A stretch of 64,000 nt of DNA from Przewalskia tangutica (GCA_029844215.1 JAQGDG010000151.1:186001-250000), one strand, 5' to 3'. Shown: positions 1 through 12,040, counted from the stretch's first letter. The notes: generated from the letters alone by a model not told the origin. Program-made: numbers and translations.

Positions 1-26
1 ATCCACGGGCCGGGCAGGTCGTGACA
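1..26 (+). mobile_element. 3' terminus of an LTR, rest lies left of the window
   Basis: The first 26 bases end in GGTCGTGACA, the 3' terminus shared by the + strand LTRs here, but are followed at once by mid-LTR sequence instead of a primer-binding site. The simplest reading is the right end of an insertion, mostly outside the window, inside the 5' LTR of E1. Confidence 0.45.
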
Positions 27-215
27 TATGCGATCTGTGAGACTATGCGGTGCGGAGTCGGGAGAGTGCAGGGTTAGCTACCCCGTCGCGAGAATACCTC
101 ATGCGGGTGCGTGTGTGACCTATGCGGTGCGGAAGTCGAGATTAGGCACGCATAATGATACTATGGCGATTGGCCTTGCCGATCATTTGCGGCCTAGAAA
201 AGACACATTCTGATT
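27..215 (+). repeat. degenerate TATGCGG-type tandem repeat in LTR
   Basis: Repeated ACTATGCGGTCTGTG-like units interleaved with GAGTC/AATACCTCATGCGG motifs. The same family recurs in the 3' LTR of E1 (16145-16400) and in both LTRs of E4, at the equivalent place in each LTR. Confidence 0.6.
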
Positions 216-730
216 TACTATTATTGTTCTTGTTTGTGATATGACCATATGCAATTGAAGCGGTGTATTTGCAAATGGTTTTAAATACTTTGATTTCATT
301 TAAGTACTTCTGATTTCACATACTTGGTACATGTTATGCTTGACCTCGCCGAAATTTGCGTTCGTCTGCGGTAAGGGCAAGTGCTAGATCCACATCCTTA
401 GGATCTCTTTGCTTTGGTGTCGGGAGCTCCATGCTTATAGGAGGCTCGACTTTTGGGTATGATCTCCTGTTGTTGTATATAGTTTTGTACATTCAGGTAT
501 GGCGGGGCTGTCCGCCATAGTTGTTTATCTTCTTAAGTCTGTAGTCTATTATGCAGTTGGGATGTAAGCAAAACTATGTTTATATATATATCTGAAAGCG
601 ACATTTCTCGCGTAAAATTGTGTCTCATTTACAAGCTGTTTCATGTCTTGTTTTTATATTCATGATTACTCGATGTATGACTACTTGGGTGCGGGTAAGG
701 CACGATCCACGAGCTCGGGCAGTCGTGACA
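27..730 (+). repeat. E1 5' LTR, 3' portion
   Basis: Aligns by eye with the last 700 bp of the 3' LTR (about 16270-16968) and ends AGTCGTGACA directly before a primer-binding site. The upstream part of this LTR is outside the window or displaced by the insertion ending at base 26. Confidence 0.85.
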
Positions 731-735
731 AAAAG

Positions 736-748
736 TGAGTATCGAGGC
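736..748 (+). other. primer-binding site of E1 (eroded)
   Basis: TGAGTATCGAGGC, five bases after the LTR end, occupies the place of TGGTATCAGAGC, the complement of the plant initiator tRNA-Met 3' end that is intact in two other copies. The CAG motifs are altered as in most copies here. Confidence 0.7.
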
Positions 749-936
749 GATTAATCCTCGGAAAGTGTCTGACCGTATCTAGTAAGTCTTGATTATCGGT
801 GTGTTGTGCACCACACCAATAATCAGGAGGCTATAGGATATTTAGGATTGGTTTCCATTCTTCTCACTCTGAGATCGTGCCTTAGAGCTGTGTTATAAGT
901 TAGACCCCTCTAACGTATTCCTTTTCTGTAACAGTT

Positions 937-2110
937 ATGCCTCCACGTAAGGCAACCCGGGCCCAGAAGGGCAAGGCAGCCGAGGGAGCTGCTAGTGGGA
1001 CAGGATTCTGAGGCTCGGGCCCGATCTATACAGGAGCGGCGAGTTCCATGCGCCGCCCGGCCCAGCGAGACCACAGTGCCGCCTCATCCCGCGGCTGAAG
1101 AGGTGTTAGGAGTACAAGAGATCCCGATTCTTGGCGAGATCGTGGCGAACATGAGGATAAGTGGATCTGATTCAGTTCCGCCCTGATGGTACCGTGGTTC
1201 ACAGGCGAGATAGTTTGCGGCTACGAGATTTTCTGAGCTGTAGCCCGCGAGTTTTCTGGTCGAGGCGGGAGGATGATCGCGAAGTTCATCCGTCGATTCT
1301 GAAGGATTATGAGGTGATCGGGCGTCGGAGACCGGTCAGTGACGCCGGTTCGCGTCATTGCGTGATACGCGATCGATTGGTTTGATTCGTGGGAGTTATC
1401 GGGAGAAACCTGCGTCCCAGTACTTGGGATGAGTTCTCGGAGGCTTTCTCGCTCACTTCTTGCCTCGCGGATGAGGAGGGCGCGGGTAAACAAATTTTTA
1501 TTCTTGAAGAGAGAAGGGCCTGATTAGGGAGTACAATGTCGAGTTCGATTCTTTGGCTCGATATGTCCTGCATTGGTAGCGGATATGGAGGGCGGTGCAT
1601 CGCTATGTCACGGGCTAGATGATTATATGGCGAGTCTTGTGCGGGTGTGGCTCTTGACCATGCATGGATATTACCAGCGTGCGAGGATCGTGCATTGGGA
1701 TGCGAGGCGTAGAGGCAAGCGAGTCGGCGGATATTAGCATCGAAGAAGGCGAGCGACCGATTCTTTTGGTAGTTCTCGGGGTGGGCGGCCTCAGCGATAG
1801 TCTAGATTTGCACCCGGCCCGGCTCGAGCACTCCAGCATCATTGTCGGTCTGACGAGTATTGGGCGGTCGGGGCCCGAGGACTTGATTTCGGGGTAGCAA
1901 GGTGCTAACCGATCGAGTCTGCTCGGTGTGTCCGTTGTGGTAGATTCCATTCGAGGTGTAGTACTACTCAGGAGCTTGCTATACTTGTGGCGATGGTCAT
2001 TTGCGAGAGCTTGTCAGGCCAGGCGTGGCCCAGTGGTAGGGCTCGGCCTACGAGGATCTATTGCGGTTCATCGTCTCCTCTGATTACTCGCCCGGGCGGG
2101 GTACTCGTGG
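937..2110 (+). pseudogene. gag: E1 gag (capsid-nucleocapsid), frameshifted
   Basis: Gag is the structural polyprotein of the virus-like particle that packages retrotransposon RNA in the cytoplasm. The start is the ATG opening MPPRKATRAQKGKAAEGA, a terminus shared with the other gag copies. Landmarks in shifting frames are a DSLRLRDFLS segment near 1211, a REYNVEFDSLARY segment near 1529-1565 typical of the plant Retrotrans_gag domain, and a zinc-knuckle remnant (CYTCG.GHL) near 1970-2015. No frame stays open for more than a few hundred bases. The arrangement LTR-PBS-gag and the following protease make the identity secure; whether the frame breaks are real or base-calling error is unclear. Confidence 0.8.
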
Positions 2111-2329
2111 GCGGCAGTCGCGGAAGGTCGTGGCGGGTCCCGATTTTAGCGGTCCTCGAAGCGCATTTATGCCTGTCGGGCGGGACGGGAGAGCCTCACG
2201 ATGTCGTCCGGTACCTTATCGATCTCGTTATGATGTGTATGCCTTGATAGATCGGGTTCTACTCTGTCTATATATCTCCCCTTGTTGCTAGTAGGATAGG
2301 GATAGAGCACGAGTCCATAGACCGCTTTC

Positions 2330-5300
2330 GAGGTAGCTACGCGATGGGTGATTCGGTGGTAGCTCGGCGGGTATATAGAGCTTGTCCGGTGACCTTATGC
2401 GATCGTCGGACTCTGGCGGAAACTTGATAGAGTTGGACATGGTGATTTCGGCGTGATCATGGGTATGGATTGGTTAGCTTCTTGCTATGCCAATGTAGCT
2501 GAGAGAAAGTGAGTGCGGTTCCATTTTCTGGGAGCCGGTTGTTGAGTGGGAGGAAACATGTATCGCCAGGGTAGGTTTATTTCTTACCTCGAGGCTAGGA
2601 AGATGGTGCGAAGGGTATATCTACCATCTCGTTGGTGTTTGATCTTGAGGCTGCGATGCGGTTCCAATCGATTCGATAGTCGAGAGTTCCCAGCGTGTTT
2701 CAGGCGACCTCCGGTATCCCTCACGAGAGGAGATAGAGTTTTATGTCGATGTCTTGCCGGACACTCGGCCTATTTCCATTCGCCATGAGAATGCACCTGC
2801 GAGTTGAGAGAGTTGAAGGACCGGCTAAGAGATTTCTTTGGAGAAGGGCTTCATCGAACTAGTGTTTCTCGCAGGAGCGCGTGTGTTCTGAAGAAGAAGG
2901 GCGGGGCAGCTGCATGTGTGTTGATTAGGCGGTGAACAAGGTGACCATTAAACGAATACCCCTTCCTAGGATTGATGATTTGTTCGACTAGCTACAGGGT
3001 GCGAGATGTTTCTCCAAGATTGATCTGCGATCGGGCTATCATCAGGTACGAGTCAGAGAGGTAGATGTCCCTAGGGTGCATTAGGACGATGCGAACACTA
3101 TGAGTTGATGTTATGTCATTCGTTTGACCGATGCTCGGCGATTTTATGGATTTGATAAACCGAGTGTTCAAACCATTTTGACACGTTTGTGATAGTGTTC
3201 ATTGATGATATCTTGGTTTATTCTCGCTCGAGCGGGAAGCGTGCGGGCATTTGAGGTATCTTTGAGAGTTCTCGAGACCAGCGATTATACGCCAAGTTTT
3301 CCAAATGTGAGTTTTGGTTAGCTTGGTGGCTTTTCTTGGGCATATTGCCGGTGATGGTATTCGGTGGATCTGACCAAGATCGAAGCGATCGAGTTGGCCT
3401 AGACCTGCTACTCAAGCGAGGTTCGATTTTAGGCCTTGCGAGTTGTGCTCGGTTCGTAGAAGTTTGCTATCTACGCATTGACTAGTGACTCGGAAAGCGG
3501 TAAGTTTGATGGACTGATGCGTGTGGCGGGGTTTCGATTCTTTGAAAAGAGGCGGCCGCCCCGTTCTTACTCTTCGGAGGTCGGGCTATGTCGTGTATTG
3601 TGATCGTCGGGCATCGGGTTGGGATGTGTTGATGCGGAGGCAAGGTTATAGCGTATGCATCCGGCGGCTTAAGAAACGAGAGGAACTACCCGCATGATTT
3701 GGAGTTAGCGCGGTGATTCACGCCTTGAAGATCTGGAGCACTATTTGTATGGGGTTCGTATGGATATTGATCTGGACCACAAGAGCCTCGGTATATCTTG
3801 ACGGAGGAGGTGAACTTATGCGAGGCGGTGGTTAGAGCGCTCAAGGATTACGATGTTGACATCTGTACCACGGGAAGGCGATGTTATGGCGAATGCTCTT
3901 AGTCGTAGTCGATGGAGTCTATCGGATGTGCGGCCGGAGAGGAGGGCACGGTTCGCGATTTTCATCGATTAGCGAGCCTTGGTGTCCGTTTGATTGATTA
4001 CGATAGCGATGGAGTTCGAGTTCGAGAGGTTGTCGAGTCTTCCATCGTCGAGAGGTGAAGAAGCGGTTGAGATCCGGTTTGATTGGTATCGTGATACGGC
4101 TCTACGTGAGGCGAGGTCCTTTTGAGGTAGCACGATGGGGTACTAAGGTTTGAGCGAGGTTGTGTGTTCCGGATGTTTGAGGACTTGGCGTGAGTTCTTG
4201 GGAAGCACTGCGGTAGCGTTACTCTATCCATCTAGGGTCGACCAAGATGTACCACGACGCCCAGATACGTATTGGTGGGATGGCTTGAAGAGGGCGTTGC
4301 GAGTTCATAGCTCGGTGCGTGTTGTCGAGGTGAAGGTAGAGCACGAGGCACGGTGGTTTGTTGCGACGATAGAGATCCCGACACGGAAGTGGGAGGTGAT
4401 CAACATGGACTTTATCGGGATTACCTCGCCTTTCGGAGGGCGTGATTCTATATGGGTTATCGTCGGGTGTGAAATCAGCCCACTTTCTTCCGTCGGGGCG
4501 ACTTTTAGTGAGATTATGCGGACTTTACATCAGAGAGATCGTCATACGCATGGAGTCTATTTCGATCATATCGAGACGAGGCGATTTCTGGCTAACCGGA
4601 GGTCCTTCCGAAAAGGGTTTAGGGGCCAGTGAGCACGAGTCTGCATTCCATCCCTGAGCCAGACGGGCGGTGGCGCCTATCGGACTCTTGAGGATATCTT
4701 TGCGAGCTGTGTTATTGACTTAGTGGTATTTGGAGAATCATTTGCCTCTGGTTGAGTTTGCTTATAATAATAGCTACCACTCCGGTATTCGGATGGCGCC
4801 TTATGAGGCCTTGTATGGGAGGAAGTGCGGTCGCCGATAGGTTGGTTCGATGTGGGCGAGTGCGATTAGTGGGACGGTTGGTGTAGCGACGATGGATAAG
4901 GTGAAACTTATCCAAGAGAGGTTCTTGACATCTCGAGTCGGCAATTCATATCACGGATCATCGTCGTCGGCATCGGAGTTCGAGGTTGATGATTGGGTTT
5001 TCTGAAGGTGTCACCATGAAGGTGTGATGAGATTCGGGAAGAAGGAAACTTCGGCCCAGTACATTGGGTCGTATCAGTTATCGCGGGGTAGGCAAGGTTG
5101 CCTATGAGTTGGATCTGCCATCCGTCCGGAAGCGGTCGTCGATTTTTCGTTTCTATCTTTGAGGAGATGTATCGGGGATCCATCTAGGGTACACCGTTGG
5201 CGATGTCGGTGTGCCAGGGTTATCGTATGAGGAGATTCCATAGCGATAGTCGATCATCGAGTTAGGCGTCTGCGGACGGGCGTGGCTTCGTCAAAGTCTT

Positions 5301-5390
5301 GTGGCGAGCGAGCTCGAGGAGGAGATGGCGTGGGAGGCAGAGGAGGAGGGCGTAGCGGTATCCTCTTATTCCCAGCGCCTCGAGTAACTT
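2330..5390 (+). pseudogene. pol: E1 pol: protease, reverse transcriptase, RNase H, integrase (frameshifted)
   Basis: Pol supplies the enzymes for reverse transcription and integration. Conceptual reading with frame changes shows, in order: the end of the protease region with a GMDWL motif near 2460-2478; RT beginning near 2940, with PLPRIDDLF near 2965 and SKIDLRSGYHQVR near 3015-3055; the RT active site FIDDILVYSRS at 3198-3230; RNase H with ASGGLKKRERN near 3660 and DHKSLRYIL near 3775; integrase with KWEVINMDFI near 4388-4416, whose Asp (4408) fits the first catalytic residue; and NSYHSGIRMAPYEALYGRKC near 4770-4830. RNase H before integrase marks Ty3/gypsy, not Ty1/copia. The length of about 3 kb is normal for a complete pol. 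Stops and frameshifts occur throughout, so as written it cannot encode a polyprotein. It sits directly downstream of gag and upstream of the PPT. Confidence 0.88.
5210..5385 (+). other. chromodomain-like C-terminal tail of E1 integrase
   Basis: After a LSYEEI-type segment (about 5220) the sequence reads, across frames, KVLWRAS (5297-5317) and then EEEMAWEAEEEG, the layout of the short chromodomain-like tail of plant chromovirus integrases (a W followed by a WEaE motif). Frame breaks prevent a firm domain call, but the motif order favours a chromovirus over Athila or Tat lineages, which lack it. Confidence 0.5.
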
Positions 5391-5508
5391 ACTTTCCTAC
5401 TTGTAAATTTTTCATTGTCATATATGCCTAAGTATTGTTTTGTGGCCGTATGTGGCATTTGCGAACTGTTTAAGTTATAAGGAACCTGATCGTTATCTGT
5501 CTTGGGAA

Positions 5509-5545
5509 GGAACATTCGGGACAAATGTTTCTAAGGAGGGGAGAA
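5509..5545 (+). other. E1 hairpin plus polypurine tract
   Basis: GGAACATTCG and its near-complement CAAATGTTTC flank a GGA loop, followed by the purine run AAGGAGGGGAGAA that primes plus-strand synthesis. The 3' LTR would begin directly after it, but E2 is inserted there. Confidence 0.85.
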
Positions 5546-5546
5546 T
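5542..5546. repeat. target-site duplication AGAAT, left copy
   Basis: AGAAT directly left of E2; the same five bases lie directly right of E2 at 14557-14561. A 5-bp duplication is normal for LTR retrotransposon integrase. Confidence 0.9.
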
Positions 5547-6234
5547 TGTAACGACCCGTTCCGGGGCCCGTTACTGGTGCCTTACCCCGGGCACCCTAGC
5601 GATACATACATCAGAGAAAAATCAGCGGAACATAAAACATGAGTCATTATACAAGAGATATAATAAATAAACAGGCCACCAAAGCGGTTGCCTTGGTATA
5701 TCGTAAAACACGAGCAGTTTAATCCTTTTACAACCTTGCCAGCGGGACTACAGACCTCTAAGATATCTGATACTATGACGGGACGGGGCCCACGCCACGA
5801 ATGTACAAGAACCTCTGGCTCGAGAACACTGCAAAGATAAGCCTCGGGAAAGCGGAGCTTCAAATCTGTTGGCGTGATCTATGGCGAGGATCCGGCCGAT
5901 GTACCTCTACTGCGGCATGAGCGCGGCCCGAAGGAGGTCGATCTGGGTACCAAGTATGTGAAGCTATGCAATGTAAATGAATTCATACTATTCTATAAAA
6001 GCATGAGACATGTATGATAAGCAAACTACGATTCACGACATAAAGCGATCATCACTCCGATATAACTATGGGTCTCGCGCCCACAACATCAATCGAGTTC
6101 GCATTATGGCGCGTACCGGAATCTTTGCCGGTGTAGACATGTCCATGATGCAACAATAATACAATGTCCCAGCCACATGCCGGAGTCTGCGCCGGTGTAG
6201 ACATGTATGTGACCTCAACAACAAGACGCAATCA

Positions 6235-6480
6235 AATGGAAGCATGCGATGCGCTACGCGTCGTGTCGGTATGTCGAAAACAATAAGACAACTTTCCAAA
6301 TGGGCGCATGCGATGCGCTACGCGATGTCGGTATGTCCAAAAGGAAATCACTGGCGATAATGAAATGGAAACATACGTGCGCTACGCGTCGTGTCGATAT
6401 ATCCAAAGCGATTAACCACAAGACCTTAACCAAAATGGAAGCATACGTGCGCTACGTCGTGTCGATATGTCAAGTGATTA
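6235..6480 (-). repeat. about 60-bp tandem repeat in E2 3' LTR
   Basis: Four degenerate units share GTGCGCTACGCGTCGTGTCGG followed by TATGTCCAAA-like sequence. Next to it (6115-6210) are two remnants of the GTAGACATGTCCATG unit that forms the tandem repeat in array LTRs. Confidence 0.75.
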
Positions 6481-8262
6481 ACAACAATAATACTATCAGC
6501 GAGCGTGCGTGGAATTTCTCGTCACTGCACGTCGAGTAAGTTCTCAACAAGTCAACCGACCTCCATCGAGAGGCGGTAACACGAGAAATACAACGCTTTG
6601 CACAACAAAGGTTATCCTGATAAGCATAGCCAAGCTTAACAACAAGCGTAGACAAGTTTCAACAACACAAAGTACTTTCATTTTATACCAAAGTCGGGTT
6701 TTAACCCCAAGTACTACATACGTAAGTTCTTTTAAAGAGATCCATTTCTTTTATAAAAGTCACCGATACGTAGTATTAGAATGACCAACCCACCTTTTTC
6801 AAAACCAAGTATGACATTCTTTTCCTAAGTTCGGTTTGCCTAGTTTGATTACTCGAGCTTCCGTTTTCAAATGGTTTCATAGTTCCCAAACTTAATCACT
6901 TGATTCCTTTTTAGAACAATTAAGTAACATATGTCATATATGTGAGTAGTTTATTCTTGTTTATAACGATCTTATTACAATGACCATGATCTAGAAAATG
7001 TAATATCATTTTGTCTTATCTTAGCTTACATGCGGATGGAGGTTTCTCTTGGTTTTAATACAACGTCATTATTCAATACATTTTCCTTTATTATTTGCGG
7101 TGGTGCAACCGATACACGTTCGATTCCGAAATCGGTAAAACATTATCCGCACAAAACCAAGTACTCATTACTCACGAATGAGGTTTCACACAACGTCATT
7201 AAAACAAATAAGTTAAGTCTCTTATCTTATAAGATCAAGTCTCTTAACTTCTAACATCGATAAACCATTTTCACTTACATAAGGTCGTTATAACTTCCAT
7301 AAAGCTATTATAACACCCTATGTTTTAAACCAACCAAATCACTTAGCGTATGCGTCTGCGTACTACATAGTTCACAACAATCATGCTAGAAAAGGTAGGA
7401 AGAGGTTCACATACCTCGCGACGATTTATCGACAATAAGCAAAATGCTCAGTACTACTGACGCACTTTCCACTTTCCGAGTAGAATACGCTACTCTTAGT
7501 ACTTTCACTATAAAGGTCACAACGTCTATTAACCCGAAACACAAGTTCTATCTTTCTAAAGAAAATTCGGACACCTCACATGGCAGCGTAAATCTCCTCT
7601 CTATCGAAGTGCTACGGCTTGACGAGGGTTTACGTCTAACCTGGCGTGTACAATTCTACAAGTCTCTGCTACTGATCTATGTAAATCTGATTCGATTCGA
7701 TTCTTTATTCTTGAGCTTAAGTCAAAAGACATTGCGAATACAAAGTAGTTCCATATATAGTATACTTGACCAAACATGTAATTTCCAATTCTGATAGAGA
7801 ACAGATAATTACCTCGATAAGCCCAAAATTATCAAGTTATAATGTCGATCTGAGCAAGGTTTAGCTCACTCAGTGCGCTCAAACCACTCCAAACAACCCT
7901 TAGAAGTTCTAACCAACTTCTACTCACATCTTGACCAAGTATGAAGATTTCCTTAGGGTTTGGTTTGAGACTAAAAGGACAAAAGGTAGTATTTAGGACT
8001 CTACGTAAAGAGGTATCTTTGGAATACTACAAGGTACAAGGCTAAGGTATTTTGGGCATTATAACAATACTAGGGAGTATTTCTATACCTGACAAAGGGT
8101 ATTATCAAAACAACTAGGCTAGGGGTACCCGGCTAGACCTCATGAGGAGGGAGACCTCACGGCCAGCCACTTTCCTGGGGAGAGGAGCTCTTGGGCGAGT
8201 GACAAGAGGAGGAGGATTCAAGACTTGGAAACATTTGTGGATGAATGAAGTCTTACAAGGGG

Positions 8263-8684
8263 TATTTATAGCAAACCCAAATGCCAACCGATGGCGAATC
8301 GAAGCCATGAGGCAAGTGTAAGGCCTTGATCAAGCCAAGTGCACCCTAACCCTACTCCACAAAACATGGCACAAGACAAGCCAAAACAAGGCCAAAACAA
8401 GGCACAAAACAAGGAACCAATAGGGCCAAAACGTGAGCCACAAAGACAATCGATTCGTGAACGATGCGTCGGCATGGGCCGCGAAACTTCGATGTGAGGT
8501 GACACATGTCACCCTCCGTTGGTCCAAAATGTTTCGTCTCTCGGAAAAATCCGCCAAAAATTAAAAAGGACATAGCCGAATTTTCCCTACGAAAGTGTGG
8601 AAAGCGTTTAGTCGCGACTCTAGCAGGGTGTTGTGCACAAAGGTCATTCGGCGAAGCCACCTAGGCGGGGTGACACGTGTCACC
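8263..8684 (-). promoter_or_regulatory. E2 3' LTR promoter region: TATA box and two palindromes
   Basis: TATA box TATAAATA (complement at 8263-8270). Upstream of it on the minus strand are GGTGACACATGTCACC (8498-8513) and the perfect palindrome GGTGACACGTGTCACC (8669-8684) with a CACGTG G-box core. Confidence 0.6.
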
Positions 8685-8991
8685 CTCTATTGGCCCAAAT
8701 AAAACATCTTAGAAAATATCCACAATGGCCAAAATCTCGAAAACAAAGTGGGCCCAGCAAAGCAGTAAATTTCTCGTGGGCCCAGCGTGACCATTTCAAA
8801 ATAAAATTCCATAATTCTAATATAATCTATGAAGTCAAATACCAAATCAGAATCAATTCCCGTTAACGAACCTTTTTCTTCAAAAGACCGGAAACTTTTA
8901 GTGAAAACTCACATCATTCTTTCTTTTCAAAATTTTTGAAATGCGCTCGCACGTCGTCTCACATACATACCACGCAACTACGGGTATAACA

Positions 8992-9030
8992 TTCTCCTCG
9001 CCCGAAACATTCGTCCGAATGTTCCTTCTC
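8992..9030 (-). other. E2 polypurine tract and hairpin
   Basis: Reverse complement of the purine tract (TTCTCCTC at 8992-8999), followed by the inverted arms GAAACATTCG and CGAATGTTCC around a short loop, as in every other copy. Confidence 0.8.
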
Positions 9031-9800
9031 AAGACGGATATCGATGAAGTTCCTCTAACAAGTTGTCAGCGCCACGCCGCCATGAAATAACACACGTTCT
9101 CTTCGCCCTTACTCGTCGTGCCCTTCTCGAACACTTGAACTCTCGGTCCAAAGCGTACCATACTTGATCATTAGTTCGAAAATCTGCGAGTCACTACCTC
9201 GAACTTGGTCATCTTACTAACCTCGAACTTCCAAGGCCATTCCGGCCTTCTGAACGGCTGCGGTCGAGCGCGTCCACGAACTCATCGATGATCATACAAA
9301 CTTGGGCCTAGCATCCTCGTGACCCTACCACTGGCGGGACCGCTTAGCTGACCCGCTGGCCGGGTTACGGGTTGACCGCAAATGGTCCTCAACCCGACCC
9401 GGCCGCGCGAACTCTTGTTCCCCGTCGGAACAATCTTACTAATTCACATCATGAAAGCTACCACTTCCATCTCACACTACCCATGGACTTATCACACAAA
9501 TAAATCCCACGCATTACTACTGCGATAAGGTCAAAAATAAATCTTTAACTCAAGACGACCTTACCCTAAGGTCTCGATCGTGACATAGTCTAAGGTTACC
9601 TTGCCACCGTCACGTATCCTTCCAACTAACCGTGCATTTTAACTCACATATCACAATGCTATCCAGTAGCACACCTGATAATGAGATCATCATAACAAGC
9701 ATACCAAAACTCTAGAGGTTAAGGATATACAAGCTACCGCTCCACTCTAATCATAGGCACACGCCTGCAGTGTATGGTAGAAGGTGATGAACCGACGGAT
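9031..9800 (-). other. E2 non-coding interior between gag and PPT
   Basis: About 770 bp with no recognisable coding domain. It matches, as reverse complement, the post-gag stretch of the array units and G, for instance the segment around GTGACCCTACCACTGGCGGG near 9320-9345 and the GTTCCCCGTCGGAACAATC segment near 9417-9436. It takes the place of pol. Confidence 0.65.
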
Positions 9801-10904
9801 CTGAAGGTGAGTCGTAACATCCGCGCCTTGGTAGGACAGTTCCTCATAAAATGGCCTGCTTGTCATGCAAACAAACTCCCAATCTAGCGACACTCTCCAA
9901 AATGGAGTCTACCACAATGGTCACAACGAGGTAGGGTGGCTTGGTGGTTAACACCCTGCTGCGAAAATCTGAACCCTTGGAGCCACGACCGCTCACGAAG
10001 GCGGTGGAGGACCACTGCATGCGGTGGGGTATATAACTAGCTTTTCTGGCGGTCGCCTCGAAAGCCACAAGGACCTGCCGTCACGGCCTGCCTGGCTGAC
10101 CAGTCGTTCCGTCGACCCTCCGTGCCTCGCATCTGGTGCGTGAGCTGCGTGCGGGCAATGTCCATGCCGGTGAAGAAAACACCCGCACAAGATTCGGCCA
10201 TATAATCATCAAGCGGTGGCGTAGCGATGCACCTATCCTCATCTGCAACTTCGCGAGGGCATATCGAGCTAAAGAATCGAACTCGACATTGTACTCACGA
10301 CGGTCGCCTCTCTGTCGATAACAAAAATCGCCGGCGTGCCCTCGCCATCTGCGGAGGCAAGAAGTGCGTGAAAAGCCCGAAAACTCATCCCATCTGCTGG
10401 AGTCGTACTCTCCCGGAAAGCTCCGTGAATCAAACCCGATCATTGCGGTATCACGCGGCGATGCGAACAAAGGTCCGCACTCGGTTTGAAGCCTTGATCA
10501 CCGCGTGATCGTAGCTGCCCGGATGAACTCCTGCGGATCATCCTCGAGCCTCGACGTAAAACTCGGCGGGCTGACTCGAGAAAGTCCGTAGCCTCAAACT
10601 ATCTCGGGGTGAACCATCTGGTGCTCTTTGGGCGGCTGCTGCGTCGGCTATCCTCATATCGGCCACGACCACGGCGGCAAGCGACCATCTCGCCAACCCG
10701 TCTCCTCTCGGTGTGGGTGGAGGCTCAGTGCTGCGGTCTCGGCGGCCATTCTGCAGCTCTAACCTCTTGAAGTGGCGGCGTCCAAAACGCCGTCGAAGCC
10801 TGACCTCGGTCTTATGCGGGCTGCGCCCTCGTACTCTTACGTATCTCACTAGCGGCACCTCGGCTGCCTTGCCCATCGGGCTCTGTTTGCCTTGCGGCGG
10901 GCAT
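9800..10904 (-). pseudogene. gag: E2 gag, frameshifted
   Basis: The start codon complement is CAT at 10902-10904, opening MPAARQTEPDGQGS, a variant of the shared gag terminus. On the minus strand it continues with RDSLRLRTF and PAEFY (about 10548-10606), then REYNVEFDSLARY (about 10258-10296), the plant Retrotrans_gag landmark, and ends with a zinc-knuckle remnant near 9845-9885 in which GHF.RNCP-like residues survive but the second Cys is lost by a frame change. Length and order match the other gag-only elements. It would form the particle; no enzyme domain follows. Confidence 0.75.
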
Positions 10905-11084
10905 AAGCGGTAAAAGCGAGATCGTCGGAGGGTCCAACTTACAACCGGACTAAGGCACGATCTCGGGATGAGAAGAATGGAAACGATCCTAAATGTCCTG
11001 CGACCTCACGATTATAGATGTGGTGCACAACCATCGATAATCAAGACTCTACTAGACGCGATGCGTAGACACTTTCAGGATTAA

Positions 11085-11097
11085 GCTCTCGATACCA
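11085..11097 (-). other. E2 primer-binding site (eroded)
   Basis: The complement of GCTCTCGATACCA reads TGGTATCGAGAGC, close to TGGTATCAGAGC; it lies four bases inside the 5' LTR boundary. Confidence 0.75.
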
Positions 11098-11779
11098 CTT
11101 TTGTAACGACCGTTCGGGGCGTTCTTGGTGCCTTACCGGGCACCTAGCGATACATCATCGAGAGAAAAATCAGCGGAACATAAAACATGAGTCATTATAC
11201 AAGAGATATAATAAATAAGCAGGCCAACCAAAGCGGTTGCCTTGGTATATACATAAAACACGAGCAGTTTAATCGCTACAACCACCTTGCCTGGCAGACT
11301 ACGGACTTAAGATATCTGATGACTATGACGGGGGGCCCCGCCACACCCTGATGTACAAGAACCTGACTCGGGGAACACTGCAAAGATAAGCCTCGGAGAA
11401 AGCGGAGCTTGAATCTGTTGGCGTGATCCTATGGCGAGGATCCACGGCCGATGTACCTCTACTGCGGCGTGACGCGGCCCCGAAGGAGTCGATCTACAAG
11501 TACAGTATGTGAAGCTGCAATCACGTAAATGAAATCATACTAGTCTATATAAAGCGGGAGACATGTATGATAACCAAACTACGATTCACGACATAAAGCG
11601 ATCATCACTCGATATAACTATGGGTCTCACGCCCACAACATCAATCGAGTTCGCATTATGGCGCGTGCCGGAATCTTGCGTCGGTGTAGACATGTCCATG
11701 ATGCAACAATAATACCAATGTCCCATGGCCCCGGAGTCTGCCGGTGTAGACGTGTCCATGTGACCTCAACAACAGACAA

Positions 11780-12040
11780 TCCAAATGGAAGCATGCGTGC
11801 GCTACGCGTCGTGTCGGTATGTCCAAAGGAAACAATAAGACAACTTTCCAAATGGGCGCATGCGCTACGCATCGTGTCGGTATGTCCAAAAGGAAATCAC
11901 TGGCGATAATCGAAATGAAACATACCCGTGCGCTCGCGTCGTGTCGATATATCAGCGATTAACCAAGACCTTAACCAAAATGGAAGCATGCGCCACGCGC
12001 GTCGTGTCGATGTCCAAAGTGATTAACAACAATAATACTA
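11780..12040 (-). repeat. about 60-bp tandem repeat in E2 5' LTR
   Basis: Same GCGCTACGCGTCGTGTCGG-type units as at 6235-6480, also about four copies. Confidence 0.7.

Larger units (their letters stand above)
5547..8991 (-). repeat. E2 3' LTR
   Basis: On the + strand it runs from TGTAACGACC to GGTATAACA, the reverse complement of the TGTTATACC...CGTTACA LTR. It lies beyond the PPT when read on the minus strand, so it is the 3' LTR. Confidence 0.9.

Noticed and set aside
4150..4632. A 160-residue open frame that could be taken as a separate gene
   Set aside because: It reads KWEVINMDFI and surrounding integrase sequence and is just the longest unbroken piece of E1 pol.
5547..5600. A direct repeat of the E1 3' LTR on the plus strand
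   Set aside because: The sequence is the reverse complement of an LTR 3' end (TGTAACGACC), and matching target duplications show a separate minus-strand element.
8352..8660. Hydrophobic minus-strand frame (LVPCFVPCFGLVLACLVPCF) suggesting a small membrane protein
   Set aside because: It comes from the 12-bp TTGTTTTGTGCC repeat in U3, which gives similar hydrophobic or NKAQNKAQ peptides in every LTR depending on frame; it lies upstream of or over the TATA box.
10713..10913. Plus-strand frame overlapping E2 gag
   Set aside because: It is the antisense shadow of the gag N-terminus; the minus strand carries the shared gag start and motifs.
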